A DNA stretch of 64,000 nucleotides from Pythium myriotylum (taxonomy: Eukaryota; Oomycota; Peronosporomycetes; Pythiales; Pythiaceae): NCBI GenBank assembly GCA_023091665.1, contig JALJCQ010000027.1, positions 434,001 to 498,000 of the forward strand. Direction: 5' to 3'. Below, one piece after another: positions 44,401 through 56,044 of this stretch (its first letter is position 1; each line of letters opens with the position of its first letter). The notes beneath the pieces were generated by a model that was given only the letters and a program-made list of their open reading frames with translations, was not told the DNA's origin and did no database searches. The position numbers and the translations under genes are program-made.

Positions 44401-45507
44401 CGTGACTGTGACTTTTCCGGTGGAAGTGCCGAGTGAAGTAGTTGTGATGTTTGAGACTGGCCACCTGGCGCCTCGTGAGAGTCGACAGCGGTGTTCTGTG
44501 CCACATTGTGAGCGAGCAGGTGCCTTCAATGGAGTTGGGTACAGTGCATCCTGTCGCGCTCTGATTGCTGGCGGGAAGGAATATCAACTACCTATCCAGC
44601 ATGTGGCCCTAGCATCTTCCAACGGCATCTAGTTCCTTTGACCATCCTCCTCAATTGATCACACCTGGCCCTTCACAGATGTCGACACCGCGGCGTTGTA
44701 GCTCACATCTATGCCTCTCGCGATGCCCTTTTCCCGCATTCTTTTCAACTGGTGGAGCGATCGAAAAACCATCCGGATCCAAACCGAACTCTTCGGTAAA
44801 TCACCCACAGCTCGACGAATCTTGATCGTGGAATAATCTTGAAGATTGTTCACGTGGGACGCCTTGGTACGTGAAGGCCTCTATCGTTCAGTCGTTTGCC
44901 CCACGCTGAGCAGAAGAATTCAGCGGTACACCAACTTCGTTGCATGAAGTCAGGTGTAGGTTCAACTCGTGCGGCCTCAACAAGGTTAACCAGCACGAAT
45001 GCTGCTTGCTGATGGAGCAGATGTAACTTACTGGAGGTCTCTCTCGCACTGAACCGCCGTTGTGTAGCAGCATTGTGAAGGTATTCCGTCAAACTAGCCA
45101 CACAGCGTTTTGTCGCACCGAATGCTGACAGCTTGGCACTCTTCAGCTGTTTGGTATAGCCCCAGGACCAGACCAATCGGCAGCTGACGTGCCTCGCCAC
45201 CTGAACCCTCGAGACGTATCCTTTCCCGAGGCAATGCCGTCATGGACCTTCCTGAATTGTCAGACGTTTTCACCGCTGATGTTGATGATGATTATGCGAT
45301 TGATTTCATCTGTGCGAATTATAGCGGATACTCTAGGAGCCATTTACACCTGCCCTCTGCATTCTGCGTGATGCGACGAATTGGCGGGATCCCTACGTGC
45401 ATCGAAGGCATGTACAGCTGCTGGTCGAACAAGCAGTCGTCAAAATCATGACAAGTTTTGGACCAGGGCCTGACCAAGGGATTTTTTGGGGGGATTCATT
45501 CAATTTC
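44401..45507. other. T11-T12 intergenic
   Basis: 1.1 kb. The clade-D upstream block adjoins T11 (element near 44562), and repeat E2 copy 2 lies at about 44970-45220. No supported gene. Confidence 0.55.
44970..45220. repeat. Low-copy repeat E2, copy 2
   Basis: Counterpart of 26373-26590. The best-conserved part is 45151-45190. Both copies sit beyond the upstream region of a clade-D gene (T5 and T11), so they moved with the duplicated blocks. Confidence 0.6.
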
Positions 45508-47166
45508 CTAGCAGCACCCGAGCGGGACTCCGGCGAACCATGAGCGGATCAACGGGAAGACAACCCCCGGCAAGACGAACGCGGCGCCGATGAGCGCGAG
45601 ATCCCATTGCTTGAAGGTCGAGTAGATAAGGAAGCAGAACACGCAAGTCACCGGGACGAGCGAGATTGTGACGGCCGCGAGATTGCCCGGCATGCGCCAG
45701 GGCCGAGAGATGTGCGGGAACCTGCGTCTGATCTGGATCGCGGAGAGCACAACGAGGATCTGCAAAATCGCGCTGAATGCGTTGGTCATCTTGAGGATGT
45801 TCTCGAAATCGAAACCCACGAGGCAGATGGATGCGAAGCAGCTGATGTGGGTGGCGATCAGCGGGACCTTAAAGCGAGCGCTTCGCTTGCGCAGCGCGGA
45901 TGGCAGTAGCCTCACCTGGGCCATGCCTTGGACGAGGAATGACTGATTGAACAACGATCCCGTGTAGAGTCCGATCGAGCCGATTGCTGAGCAAAGAAGT
46001 GTGATGTGGCGTAGAGGGCTGCCTCCGATTGCACCAGCGACATCAGGAAGAGAGTCTTCGGTCATTTCGCGCCAAGGTGTCTTGTTCGCAGCGAGTATGA
46101 ACGTCCAAGGAACAAGGTATGTCGCGAGGAAAAGCAAGACTGAAATGGCCATCACGCGTGGGAATGACCGTGTCGGGTTCATGATCTCCCCACCGATCAC
46201 CGATATCGAGTACATACCGTCGAAGCTCCACATCAAGTTGTGAATCAACAGTGTCCAATCAACACCTCGAACACCATCGTCGGAAACATCGCTCGATGAA
46301 CGAACTTCCTTTAGCACGTACCACGCGCCTTCGGTCTCGACGGCACTCCAGATTGTGAGCGTCAACACAGCAGCCATGACCAACATCAGCAACACGAGCG
46401 AGCCAATGCCAATGGCGCGCACGCCAAAGTAGTTGGGCAGTGCTAGCACGATGGCGATCGAGATTTTGATGAAGAACTTGATGACACCGGAGGTGATCTC
46501 GATACTGTACGCATTTGCGACGTATGCGTAGATTTGGCCGGGATAGATTGCACTGTTAAACACTGAGCTGAGCCAGGACCAGTAGCCGCTCTGAAATCCC
46601 CAATAGGGTCCAAACGCCGTCATGGCCCACACTGCATGCCCACCGTTGTCGGGGAACGAGCAAGCAAGCTCAGTTACAGCGAATAGGAGAGGAGTGAGGC
46701 ACACGAAAGTGTAGAGCACGAGGCCGACGAAGCCGAGCAGTGGACCGCCGGCCGTAATGACTGGCTCCGAGCCAACGGGCCCTCCACAACTCTTGAAATG
46801 ACAACAGAATTAGCATGGTTCGAGACAGATCGCTTCCCTCTGTCAATGCCAACTCACTGTGAAGTAGACAACCCCAACAAGCATTGTAGTTGTCAACACG
46901 CGGTATTTTTGTCTGGTCGCGTCCGTAGTCGTCTCCGATACCTGCGGCGAGGCGACGTAGGTCCTTCTCGGTAGGAAGTGATTATTTGGGATGGCGTCAA
47001 TCTTCACGAGCTGTTCGCTATGAATGATCAGCGTTATTATAAGCGCGATGGAGCCAGTCCCTGAGTTTTGCACCACCTACTAGTCGGAGATGGTAGAAGA
47101 ACGAACGTCCTCCATGACTGCCGGGGTGCAGAGCAAGATTGGTTCGAAGGATGGCGTTTTCTCCAT
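45508..47166 (-). CDS. T12: PUT-like polyamine/amino-acid transporter, clade E with a clade-D tract
   Basis: Exons 47166-47081, 47017-46858 and 46791-45508; introns of 63 nt (GTAGGT...CATAG) and 66 nt; 509 aa. Exon 1 is M-E-K-T-P-S-F-E-P-I-L-L-C-T-P-A-V-M-E-D-V-R. Exon 3 starts S-C-G-G-P-V-G-S-E-P-V-I-T-A-G-G-P with the clade-E F-P-D-N-G-G-H-A-V-W and G-P-Y-W-G-F-Q. The segment at about 45590-45707 (R-P-W-R-M-P-G-N-L-A-A-V-T-I-S) is nearly identical in DNA to T7 and T11, whereas clade mate T8 is clearly different there. A short conversion from a D gene is the likely cause. It ends L-G-C-C. Confidence 0.92.
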
Positions 47167-47579
47167 CGTAGCCGATGCGCAGTGAAAAATGAAGTGAGCT
47201 ACCTCTTACTTAACTGTCTGTTCCGGAGGCCGATCCTTGGGTGGATGGCGTCAGTGTGTGGAGCCTGGTCGGGGGACTTGTTCGTCCACGTGTCGTTGAC
47301 GTCTTTTCCTGTAACACCCCGCTTTGAGTCGAAAAGGCTATTCTACAGTACAGCCGTTCTTGACGTGGTGGCACTTGAGATTGCGCCATAGCCTCAACGA
47401 GTCACGTATGAGGATCATGTGGTGAACGGTCACTTAATTCTCGACCCGCTGTACTCTAGCTCTAAGTGCCACGGAATGGCACCATCACCCAACACCTTCC
47501 CTGCTCCGTTCCAGTACCTCAAGTGCTTCGATGTTCCGTAGAGGTTAGTTTCGGGTCACGTCGACTCGTGAGAGAGAGA

Positions 47580-47615
<36 letters not shown>

Positions 47616-48303
47616 AGCGCTGTAGATTTCATGCATTCTCGGAGATTATTCAGTGGATAACATCCGGACCTTCCGGTTGAAGAGATCTCCCGCCAGAGCA
47701 CAGCAGGAATGAAGAGGTTAGTCTCAAAATGGCATCTGAGAATTTCAGTAAGCTTGCGCAGAAGTTGCAGTCTCCAAACACGATAGGACGGAGGCTCATG
47801 GCTGTTGACTGTGACAGATCCGCCTGTCGATAGTATCCACTGCCCGAAAGAGGTGTATGTCACACACAATGAGTACTGTACAGAGGGCCACTGAGAGGCC
47901 ACACGTCTGCGTCTACGTATAGTCGTTTCCGTCTTGTGGAATGGTCATCTTAGCTTTCCAAACGTCGAAACTCCAAGGGTAAGCGACCCCGACAAACAAT
48001 CGATTGTCCAGCGGGAAGAGTCCAGTCCCAAGCCTGCAAACGACGGAGAAGAGAACTCCTCCTGGTAATTATTCGTCTGCTTTCGCAACAAGACAGATTC
48101 ACAGGTGCAATGCCACTAATCCGCGATTCTTGCCACTTTCTTCACTCAAACCAAGATTGCTGTGATGTGATTGTGAATCAATTTCGCGTATTGAGTTCAG
48201 CCGCAGAGCACAGGCCCACAGACACTACAATTGATTGCAGAATTGGAGTCGACAGCAACAATCTTTCAACGATTTTCCACTCATCTACTGTATATAACTA
48301 TCT
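47167..48303. other. T12-T13 intergenic
   Basis: 1.1 kb with no supported gene; it contains the 33-nt G run at 47582-47614. A proline-rich minus-strand frame across that run is an artefact of the homopolymer. Confidence 0.6.
47582..47614. repeat. Poly-G tract (33 nt), preceded by (GA)n
   Basis: 33 consecutive G after a short GAGAGAGA run. Unusually long for a non-telomeric, non-satellite position. G-quadruplex formation is plausible. Confidence 0.9.
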
Positions 48304-50000
48304 CTAGCAGCAACTGAATCGAAGGCCAGCGAGCCGTGAGCGGACGAACGGGAAGAGCAAGCCTGGGATCGCAAACGCTATGCAGATCACGGCGAGATTC
48401 CACTCCTTGAAGGTGGATATGATTAGGAAACAGAAAACTGATGTCACGGGAACCAGCATGATTGTGATTCCAGCAAGATTTCCTGGCATTCTCACAGGGC
48501 GAGGCAAGTACGGAAACGTTCTCCGCAACTGGATCATCGAAAGCACGATCAGAATCTGGAGCATGCCGCTGAAGGCGTTGGTCATGTTGAGGATCGTCTC
48601 GAACTCGAAGCCGACGAGGCAAAGCGTTGCAATGAGGCTGACGTGGTTTGCGTAGATGGGCGTCTTGAAGCGGTTATTTCGCTTACGCAAAATTGATGGT
48701 AACAAACCGGACTGGGCCATACCCTGCACGAGGAAGGATTGATAGAATAGCGAGCACGTGTAGAGACCGATGGAGCCGACGATAGATGTGATAAGGATGA
48801 CCTGGTGGAGGAACGATCCGCCAATGGCCTCAGCCACACTCGGCAGCGAATCCTCGGTCATCTCACGCCACGACATCTTGTTGGCTGCGAACACGAATAT
48901 CCACGGGAGCATGTACGTGATCACAGATAATGCGACGGTCATGATCATCACGTGTGGGAACGTCCGCGCTGGGTTGATGACTTCACCACCGATAACGGAG
49001 ACCGAGAACATGCCATCGAAACTCCAAAAGAGCGTGTGCACGAGCAGCGTCCAATCGATACCCGTACTGTCACTCCCCTCCGTCGTCTCGTCCGACGCGC
49101 GTACCTCCGAGAGCACGTACCACGCGCCGTCGGTTTCAACGGCGCTCCAGATAGTGAGCATGAGCACTGTTCCCATCACGAACACGAGGAACACAAGCGA
49201 GCCCACGCCAACAGCACGGACACCGAGGTAGTTGGGCAGCGCGAGCACGATGGCCAGGATCGCTTTGACCACAAATTTTACGACACTAGACGTGATCTCG
49301 AAGCCATAGGCCTCGGCGATCGTCGCGTAAATGAGTCCGGGATAGATGGCGTTATTGAGCACGGATCCGACCCACGACCAGTAGCCGCTCTGGAAGCCCC
49401 AGAAGGGACCGAAGGCTGTCATCGCCCACACAGCGTGGCCACCGTTCTCTGGGAACGAGCAGCTCAGCTCGGTCACAGCGAACAGCAGTGGAATGAGGCA
49501 GAGCGCGACGTACGCGGGTACGCCAACAAGCCCTAAGAGAGGGCCGCCGGTCGAGAAGAGCGGCTCTGAGCCGACCGGGCCTCCGCAACTCTAACGAAAT
49601 TGTGGACAGGACAGCGTTAGCTCAAGCGAGACGATAGGATAGAGCGCGGGAAGCAACGAACCGCAAAGTACACGATGCCGACGAGCGTGGCTGTGCTGAG
49701 CACACGGTATTTGTGGCTGTTCTTGCTGGTGGTCGTGGCCATCGTCAGTGCGACCGAGTGCGGCGGTGACTGGAGCTCAGCATGAACTCCAGCGAACGGC
49801 GTTGGGTCTAGTATGTGGCCCGAGTGAACCGTGTCGAATGTTCTGAGGTGGTCGCTAATGATCAGGAAGAGGAGATTAGAACGCCAAGGTCTCCGATAAT
49901 CTCAATGGAGAGACGCCTACTCTTCCGAGTCTGTGGATGCGCGCGGGTTCTCCATGACCGCGATGTTGTAGAGCATGACGGGCTTGCGCGGCAGCTCCAT
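48304..50000 (-). CDS. T13: PUT-like polyamine/amino-acid transporter, clade F
   Basis: Exons 50000-49921, 49854-49662 and 49590-48304; introns of 66 nt (GTAGGC...ATTAG) and 71 nt (GTTCGT...GTTAG); 519 aa. Exon 1 is M-E-L-P-R-K-P-V-M-L-Y-N-I-A-V-M-E-N-P-R, ending S-T-D-S-E. The exon-2 segment S-P-P-H-S-V-A-L-T-M-A-T-T-T-S is shared with T14. Exon 3 begins S-C-G-G-P-V-G-S-E-P-L-F-S-T-G-G-P and has F-P-E-N-G-G-H-A-V-W and F-W-S-F-D-G-M-F-S-V-S-V-I-G-G-E-V-I-N-P. Clade F has Phe where most others have Tyr in the D-G-x-Y motif, a position near the helix-6 site. It ends F-S-C-C. Confidence 0.92.
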
Positions 50001-51391
50001 GGCGGCGACGGTCGCGCGAGTGGGCGAATGCCGACCGTTGACTTCATGGTGAGAACACGGCGGGAGACTTGAGGAGATGTCCATCCGAGAGTGGGATTTG
50101 TCCGGACGATCCCACAGTCATGATGTCCCACGTGTAAGAAAACAGATTCGAGCAGAAAAGGGCTCGACGGGAAGCTGCCCTGCTCTTCACCGAGAAGCGA
50201 AAAAGAGACTGGAAGCCAGTATCTTCCACCAATGCAGTCAGATCGGCACTGTCGATAGCTCAAGATGTCGAATTATTGTCTCTCGCCGTCAGATCCTCAG
50301 AGAGCACGACGATTATGGCACAGTAGATTGTGCTAATGCTGTACGCCTGGCTGTCGCGTCCACCGTAATGTCATCCCCGTGTAGAGTCTTGACGACGAGA
50401 GGTCAGTGAGTGGAGACGATTGGATGAAACACCCTCGCATGACGTATATGTGTGTATATCTCCGCCCTTGGGACAACAGCTCACCTTGCTGAAGTTCAAA
50501 CAGAGGGTGTGGCTCTCATATCGCACAGTGTGCGCTTGGCACTCTCTTCCAAGAGGACACGACCCAATCTTCGTAGATCGTATCACAGATTTGATGATCA
50601 GCGACCTCGCTGCCGACGTCGCTGTTCGCAGTTTTCGGTCTTTGTCGACTGGGAAGCTGTTTGTCGGGATGCGAGTTCGCTTTGCGCGTCTGGATCCACG
50701 ATCCACGCATACACGATCATCGCTTCAAGTTTTTAAGGTGCTACCTTACCGGAACTCACAGTCGCTGTACTGTATCGACGCACGTACAGTGTGATGGGAG
50801 ACTGGCGATCGTACCACGATCTATGTGAGTTCGCCACACTCGCAACGAGTGTCAGGTGTACTGTAGTTGCAGTCCAGTTCGGTGGCCTTCTGGTCTCGCA
50901 GAGCGAAGCCAAGATTTATAAAGGAGCGTTACGGAACGGTAGGACTCTGGTTGTTCGATCGAGGGCATCGAGATGAGTTTATTGAGCGACGACCGGCGAC
51001 CGATCGAGCCAAGCAAGTTGCGGATCAAGCAAGCTGACTGTCGCTTCCTCGATTTGTGCGTTCCGACGAAAGCTGCCACGGCTGAGAGAACTGCCGGACT
51101 CAACTCGGACTCAACTCGCTCACTGATCCGACTCTTGCGCTGCGATGACCACTATTGACACCGTGGCTTGCGGTGGTGGGCTGGTCACGATCATGTGTAC
51201 CCGTACACGTAGTGCAATGGTCCTCCGACGTGGTCGGGTGCATCGCATCGGCGTGGAATCGAATCTTGCTGCGTGGAAATCCAGGAGATAATCGAGTTCA
51301 TTGAGAGTAAATAAATACATTGAGCGAACCAGAGCATTTAGCTTCACACAGACACACTGTCATACGTTAAAGTATTGTTGCCTTTCCTCGT
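50001..51391. other. T13-T14 intergenic
   Basis: 1.39 kb. Several overlapping open frames at about 50370-50800 have no motif and no paralogue; no gene is called. It contains the T13 upstream and T14 downstream regions. Confidence 0.5.
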
Positions 51392-53077
51392 TCACTGCCC
51401 GCAACTCAAGCGGAGACCAGCGATGTACTCACGCACGAACGGGAACGCGAGGCCAGGCACGGCAAAAGCCACCACAATGAGCGCGAGTTTCAGTTCCATG
51501 AACGTTGAGACGATGACGAAGCTGAAGACGGCGGTGACTGGCAGCAGCGTGAGGCAGATCACAAACATGTTGCCAGGCATCCGAACGGGACGGTTCAGAT
51601 ACGGGAAGGTTTGTCGTAACCGCAGCATGGATGCGACCATGAGAATTTGCACCGCGCCACTGAAGGCGTTGGTCATATTGAGAATGGACTCGAAGTCGAA
51701 CCCGACGAGCGCCAGCGTCGTGAGCAGGCTGACCAGCAAGCCGTACTGAGGTGTCTTGAAGCGAGCGCTGCGTTTTCGGAGAAGTGCCGGCAGCAACGAG
51801 GACTGGGCCATGCCTTGGACCAAGAACGACTGGAAGAACAGAGTGCACGTGAAAAGTCCAATCGAGCCGATTGTCGACGTGATGAGCATAATCTGGTGAA
51901 GGAAAGTTCCGCCGATGGCGTCGGCGACGTCAGGCAGCGAGTCTTCACTCATTTCGAGCCATGACGACTTGTCGGCAGCAAGCACAAACATCCACGAGAG
52001 AGCGTACGTGGTGACTGAAAGCCCAACGGTGAGCATCATGACATGTGGGAACGTTCTCGCTGGGTTGAGCACCTCACCGCCGATCACAGAGACCAGGAAC
52101 ATGCCGTCGTAACTCCAGAACAATGTGTGGAAGAGTAGCGTCCAGTCGATCCCTGGTGTGTCACTGTCAGCACCGACATCGTCCGACCCGCGGATCTCCA
52201 CGAGGCGGTACCAGTGGCCGCTTCCATCGGCAGCACTCCAGATGCTGAGGAGGAACACGGCTCCCATGACGAACACCAGGAACCCCAGCGAGATGATCCC
52301 AACGAAGCGCACGCCGACGTACGACGGGATAGCCAGCACAATCGCGATCGCCACTTTGATGAAGAACTCGGCCACAGCTGAGGTCGCCTCGACGCCGTAT
52401 GCGCCAGCGATTGTCGAATAAATTAGTCCTGGGTAGATGGCGTTGTTGAGCACGAGCGAGACCCAGCACCAGTAGCCACTTTGAAATCCCCAGTACGGAC
52501 CGAAGGCCGTCATGGCCCACACGGCGTGGCCGCCGTTCTCTGGAAATGACGTACTGAGCTCGGTCACCATGTACAGCAGCGGTGTCAGGCACAACACTGT
52601 GTACCCCAAGATCCCGAGAAGACCGAGTAGCGGGCCGCCCGCCGCGATCAGGGGCTCCGAGCCCACCGGACCACCGCAGCTCTATCCAAGCGAACATTGC
52701 AGAACGTGTCAGTCGCGTTGAGATTCGCTCGCTGCTGACTCGAGTCGTACCGCAAAGTAGACGATACCGACGAGTGTTATTGTGCTGAGCACGCGGTACT
52801 GATGGCGGTGACGACTCGTGGTAGTCGCCATCGTCAGCGCGACCGAGTGCGGCGGCGAGTGGGTACCGCCAACGTACGGTGTCTGGTACAAATCCTTAAT
52901 CGACTCCCTGAGACATATTCGCCGTCCCGTCACGATCAATTCACGGTCTCCACTATCGATATTCGCGAGAACGTACATTTCAGAAGCTGGAGGCACGGAG
53001 CTCGAGGCCACGGATGCACGGGGTGGCTCGAGCACGGCCACGTTGTAGAGCATGATTTTCTTCTTTGGGTAGTCCAT
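51392..53077 (-). CDS. T14: PUT-like polyamine/amino-acid transporter, clade F
   Basis: Exons 53077-52977, 52907-52751 and 52681-51392; introns of 69 nt (GTACGT...CTCAG) and 69 nt (GTACGA...GATAG); 515 aa. Intron 1 is a multiple of three with no stop, so retention would simply add 23 residues. Exon 1 is M-D-Y-P-K-K-K-I-M-L-Y-N-V-A-V-L-E-P-P-R. Exon 2 contains S-P-P-H-S-V-A-L-T-M-A-T-T-T-S as in T13. Exon 3 starts S-C-G-G-P-V-G-S-E-P-L-I-A-A-G-G-P and has F-P-E-N-G-G-H-A-V-W and F-W-S-Y-D-G-M-F-L-V-S-V-I-G-G-E-V-L-N-P. It ends S-C-G-Q, so only one Cys remains near the C-terminus. Confidence 0.92.
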
Positions 53078-56044
53078 GGCCAAGACTCGCAAATCCAAAA
53101 TGGCCCGGTGGTTGCGACACGAAGCTTTCTGGCTGTGCGAACTGAAAGCCGACAAATCCTTGGTTCCGTCTGCCTACCGATCTCCACCAAGTCTCCCCAT
53201 CAGTTGCGGACCTAGCATCGAGGGAACTTGATGGGCTCCGACAATACAAAAGATGGCCCACTCCCTAATCGCAACGTTGGACGTTCCACATGGATGAGGC
53301 TTTCTGGACATCATCAATGTTCCAAAGATTCTTCCCGTGCCGTGGAATGCTTGGGTGTCGATTTGGCCCGTCCATGCCAATTGTGGATCAGAGCACCGTT
53401 CGAAACTCATCCATCGGCGTCATCACCACGAGAGGCACATTCTCGTGAACAAGCTGGAGTGGCAATAATTCTGGGCCACTTCTTTCACAATGTTTATGGG
53501 CCACTTCTACTGTGGCATCCAATAACATCGGGAAATTTGGGAGGGTGCTTATACACGTAGATGAATCGGCCCATATTGGTCGGGACTGAAGCTGTGCAGC
53601 AAATATTGGCGAGTAAACAAATTGTCCGCTATTACCTCCTCTCGGGGTTTATTCGGAATGCTGACAGTTGCACATCGCTCGCTGGTGCTTCTGGTTAGAC
53701 TCTCTTGCAAGATGTTCCAAACGTCCCGTACTGTCCGCATGTAGATGGTCAGTACAGTGTTTTAGTTTGTGTGGTGACTCTGCTGACTACAAAGAGACTT
53801 CCACGGTTTTCAGTCCTGCCAATGCTCTTTTCTTGTTTTGTTGGGCTATATTGACAACCGCACTCTGGCGGATATGACAAATGCTGGTATCTCTCCCTAC
53901 CTTTTACGCAACCCCACTACTGTATTATGCGACGCCGGCTCAACAAATCTCGCACGAATAGGTAATCCGTGTTGGGGAATTGGTCAGAGTCGAGAAGTGA
54001 ACCCATTCGGCAGTGATTTGTCCCTCGTCTGTCGTAGACGCACAGTCCAACTCTGCATCGTTGGTGATTCCGGCTTCCCAAGGACAATGTCGGCTTTAGA
54101 TTGCGTCACACCGCACTATATGCGTTGTAAGGACAAGAAACTCTGTTCAGTACATACATAATCTGGTGAGGAGGTAATCTGGTGAGAAAGGCTTGAGGGC
54201 AGACATGGCTTTTCGTTCATAAATTACACACATATCCTTGAAACAACACGCCTCTCATTCCGTCGCACGTCCAGATGTACTGGTAGAAGCCTGAGCGGGA
54301 AGGCTACTAGCCGCTGTTGTGATAGGTCACTTGGAACGGAGAGTGAGGCGGACGAGGAGTGCAACAATCCGCACTTGTGGTCCTCTGCCTGGAATTTGTT
54401 CATACAGGAGAGCAGTCTACGCATGCTAACTCTCGATGCTTGTGCAAGTCACTCTGAGCCTGTCGCGGACGTTGGGACAAACGATTGCGGCGGCGACAAG
54501 AGCTGCAACTGTCGGCTGTACAGCTGTGCCTCACCGACTTTCATACGCTCGCTATGATAGCGTCCAGGTGACCGAGCCGAATTTGGATTCGCTGCACAGC
54601 CTCTCCTTACTGAAAGGCATGCAGCAACGTCCTGCGAAATAAGTTCCTGATACCCATGTTGTTCAGCTTCATCCCTCAATACAGTACAGGGTATTCTGGA
54701 CGTCGTGAGAGCCTTCCGGACGTCTGATTGTTTGGTCGCTGTATCATTACACAGTTGGACTTGTGTCATTGAACTTGGGTACAACGGTTCACCTCCAATA
54801 ATCGATTAGACAGATTCTGAGGAACAACTTGACTTGGACTTACGACAATTTACTTCTCTTGATAATTTATAACTGTCCAGCGAGGTGACCCGGCTTCATG
54901 ATGATTTGACGTGGAGGCCTTTCCCCGCTTCCCCTTGATGTTTTTCGTCGCACCGACATCTCGACCATAACTGTGCGGGGAGCTGAGAGCCATTTGCTGA
55001 ATGATATCGGTTTCACAAGGCACTTTTCTATTATACCTTGTTGGAAGTCTTTGGGTGGCAAAGCAGCACTCTGACGAGGGTCACTTGACTCGGAGGAAGA
55101 CTGCTAATAATAACAAGAGCGCAAGGCTTTCTTTCGAGTAGCTCGCTCGGTGGGGCAAACCGAATGCAACACTAGAGCATCTTCGAGCATTGTCCCACGA
55201 GCGAATTTTAAATGGCTCTTCCATTCCAGGACAACGTACACAACTGAAGATTCCTCGACCCCGGCTCACATATCGCACGCTTATGAGCACATCGAGTGGA
55301 CAAGCGAACGTGGTCTCCGTGTCTGTTGCGCTTCGTTTCTCTGGAGACAGTCACACACACTGTCGCCACTAAAATCGATGATTGTGGCAAATCCGACCGG
55401 GTCAGCTGGGCGATACCATGGCGCAATCAACTCAAAACAGAGAAGACAGTGATCATCTTTCTCATCGCCCCACCGCCTGTTGCATCCGACTCCTCGGAGG
55501 CGTGCTTGGATCAGAAGCCAAGCACGCCACATTAGCCTGCTCGCTCGAAGCAGAACGATTAGATCATGCGAGAGTTCATTATCACGGCGGTGACAGAAGT
55601 ACGATTGATGGATGAACAATCGAAACTGACGGTCCATTCGGCGATATGTAAGGAGTCATGTGGCTTGCATTAAGCGCTTTGTTTGGATGTCGCCCAGTTG
55701 ACCACCTAGAATGTGGACGATTTACCTTGAATGGTCGAGTTACGGCTCCACAAGGGGATCGACTGGTACAACTTTAATTATTTGTTATTTTTCAATGAAT
55801 CAATTCATACAACAATGCGCTGAAATACTGTGAGAATTTGTGAAGTCCGTTCTTTGTCACATTGGATAACTGTCCAAACAAAGAGGACTGCACAATGCTT
55901 TTGTCGACAACAGTTAATCGATAGAGCGGAGGACACGTCAGTCGTCATCCTGGACTACGTGGCTTTCATGTCGTTGCCCGTGTAATTAATATGTTCTCTG
56001 TACGCAAGTGTGCACTAAAAGCCCAAAGACACTAAGATCAACTA
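53078..56044. other. T14-T15 intergenic, longest empty stretch
   Basis: Almost 3 kb without a supported gene. Short direct repeats occur (GGGCCACTTCT near 53474 and 53499; AATCTGGTGAG twice near 54161-54186). A 62-codon minus-strand frame at 53549-53740 faintly recalls a retroelement gag (V-R-D-V-W-N-I-L), but it is too short to call. A degraded insertion is possible. No transporter remnant was recognised. Confidence 0.5.

Noticed and set aside
47519..47902. Minus-strand frame with a long proline run
   Set aside because: The proline run is the poly-G tract translated on the other strand; no domain is present.
53549..53740. Possible copia-type gag fragment on the minus strand
   Set aside because: Only a faint V-R-D-V-W-N-I-L resemblance over 62 codons; no zinc knuckle, integrase or LTR nearby.
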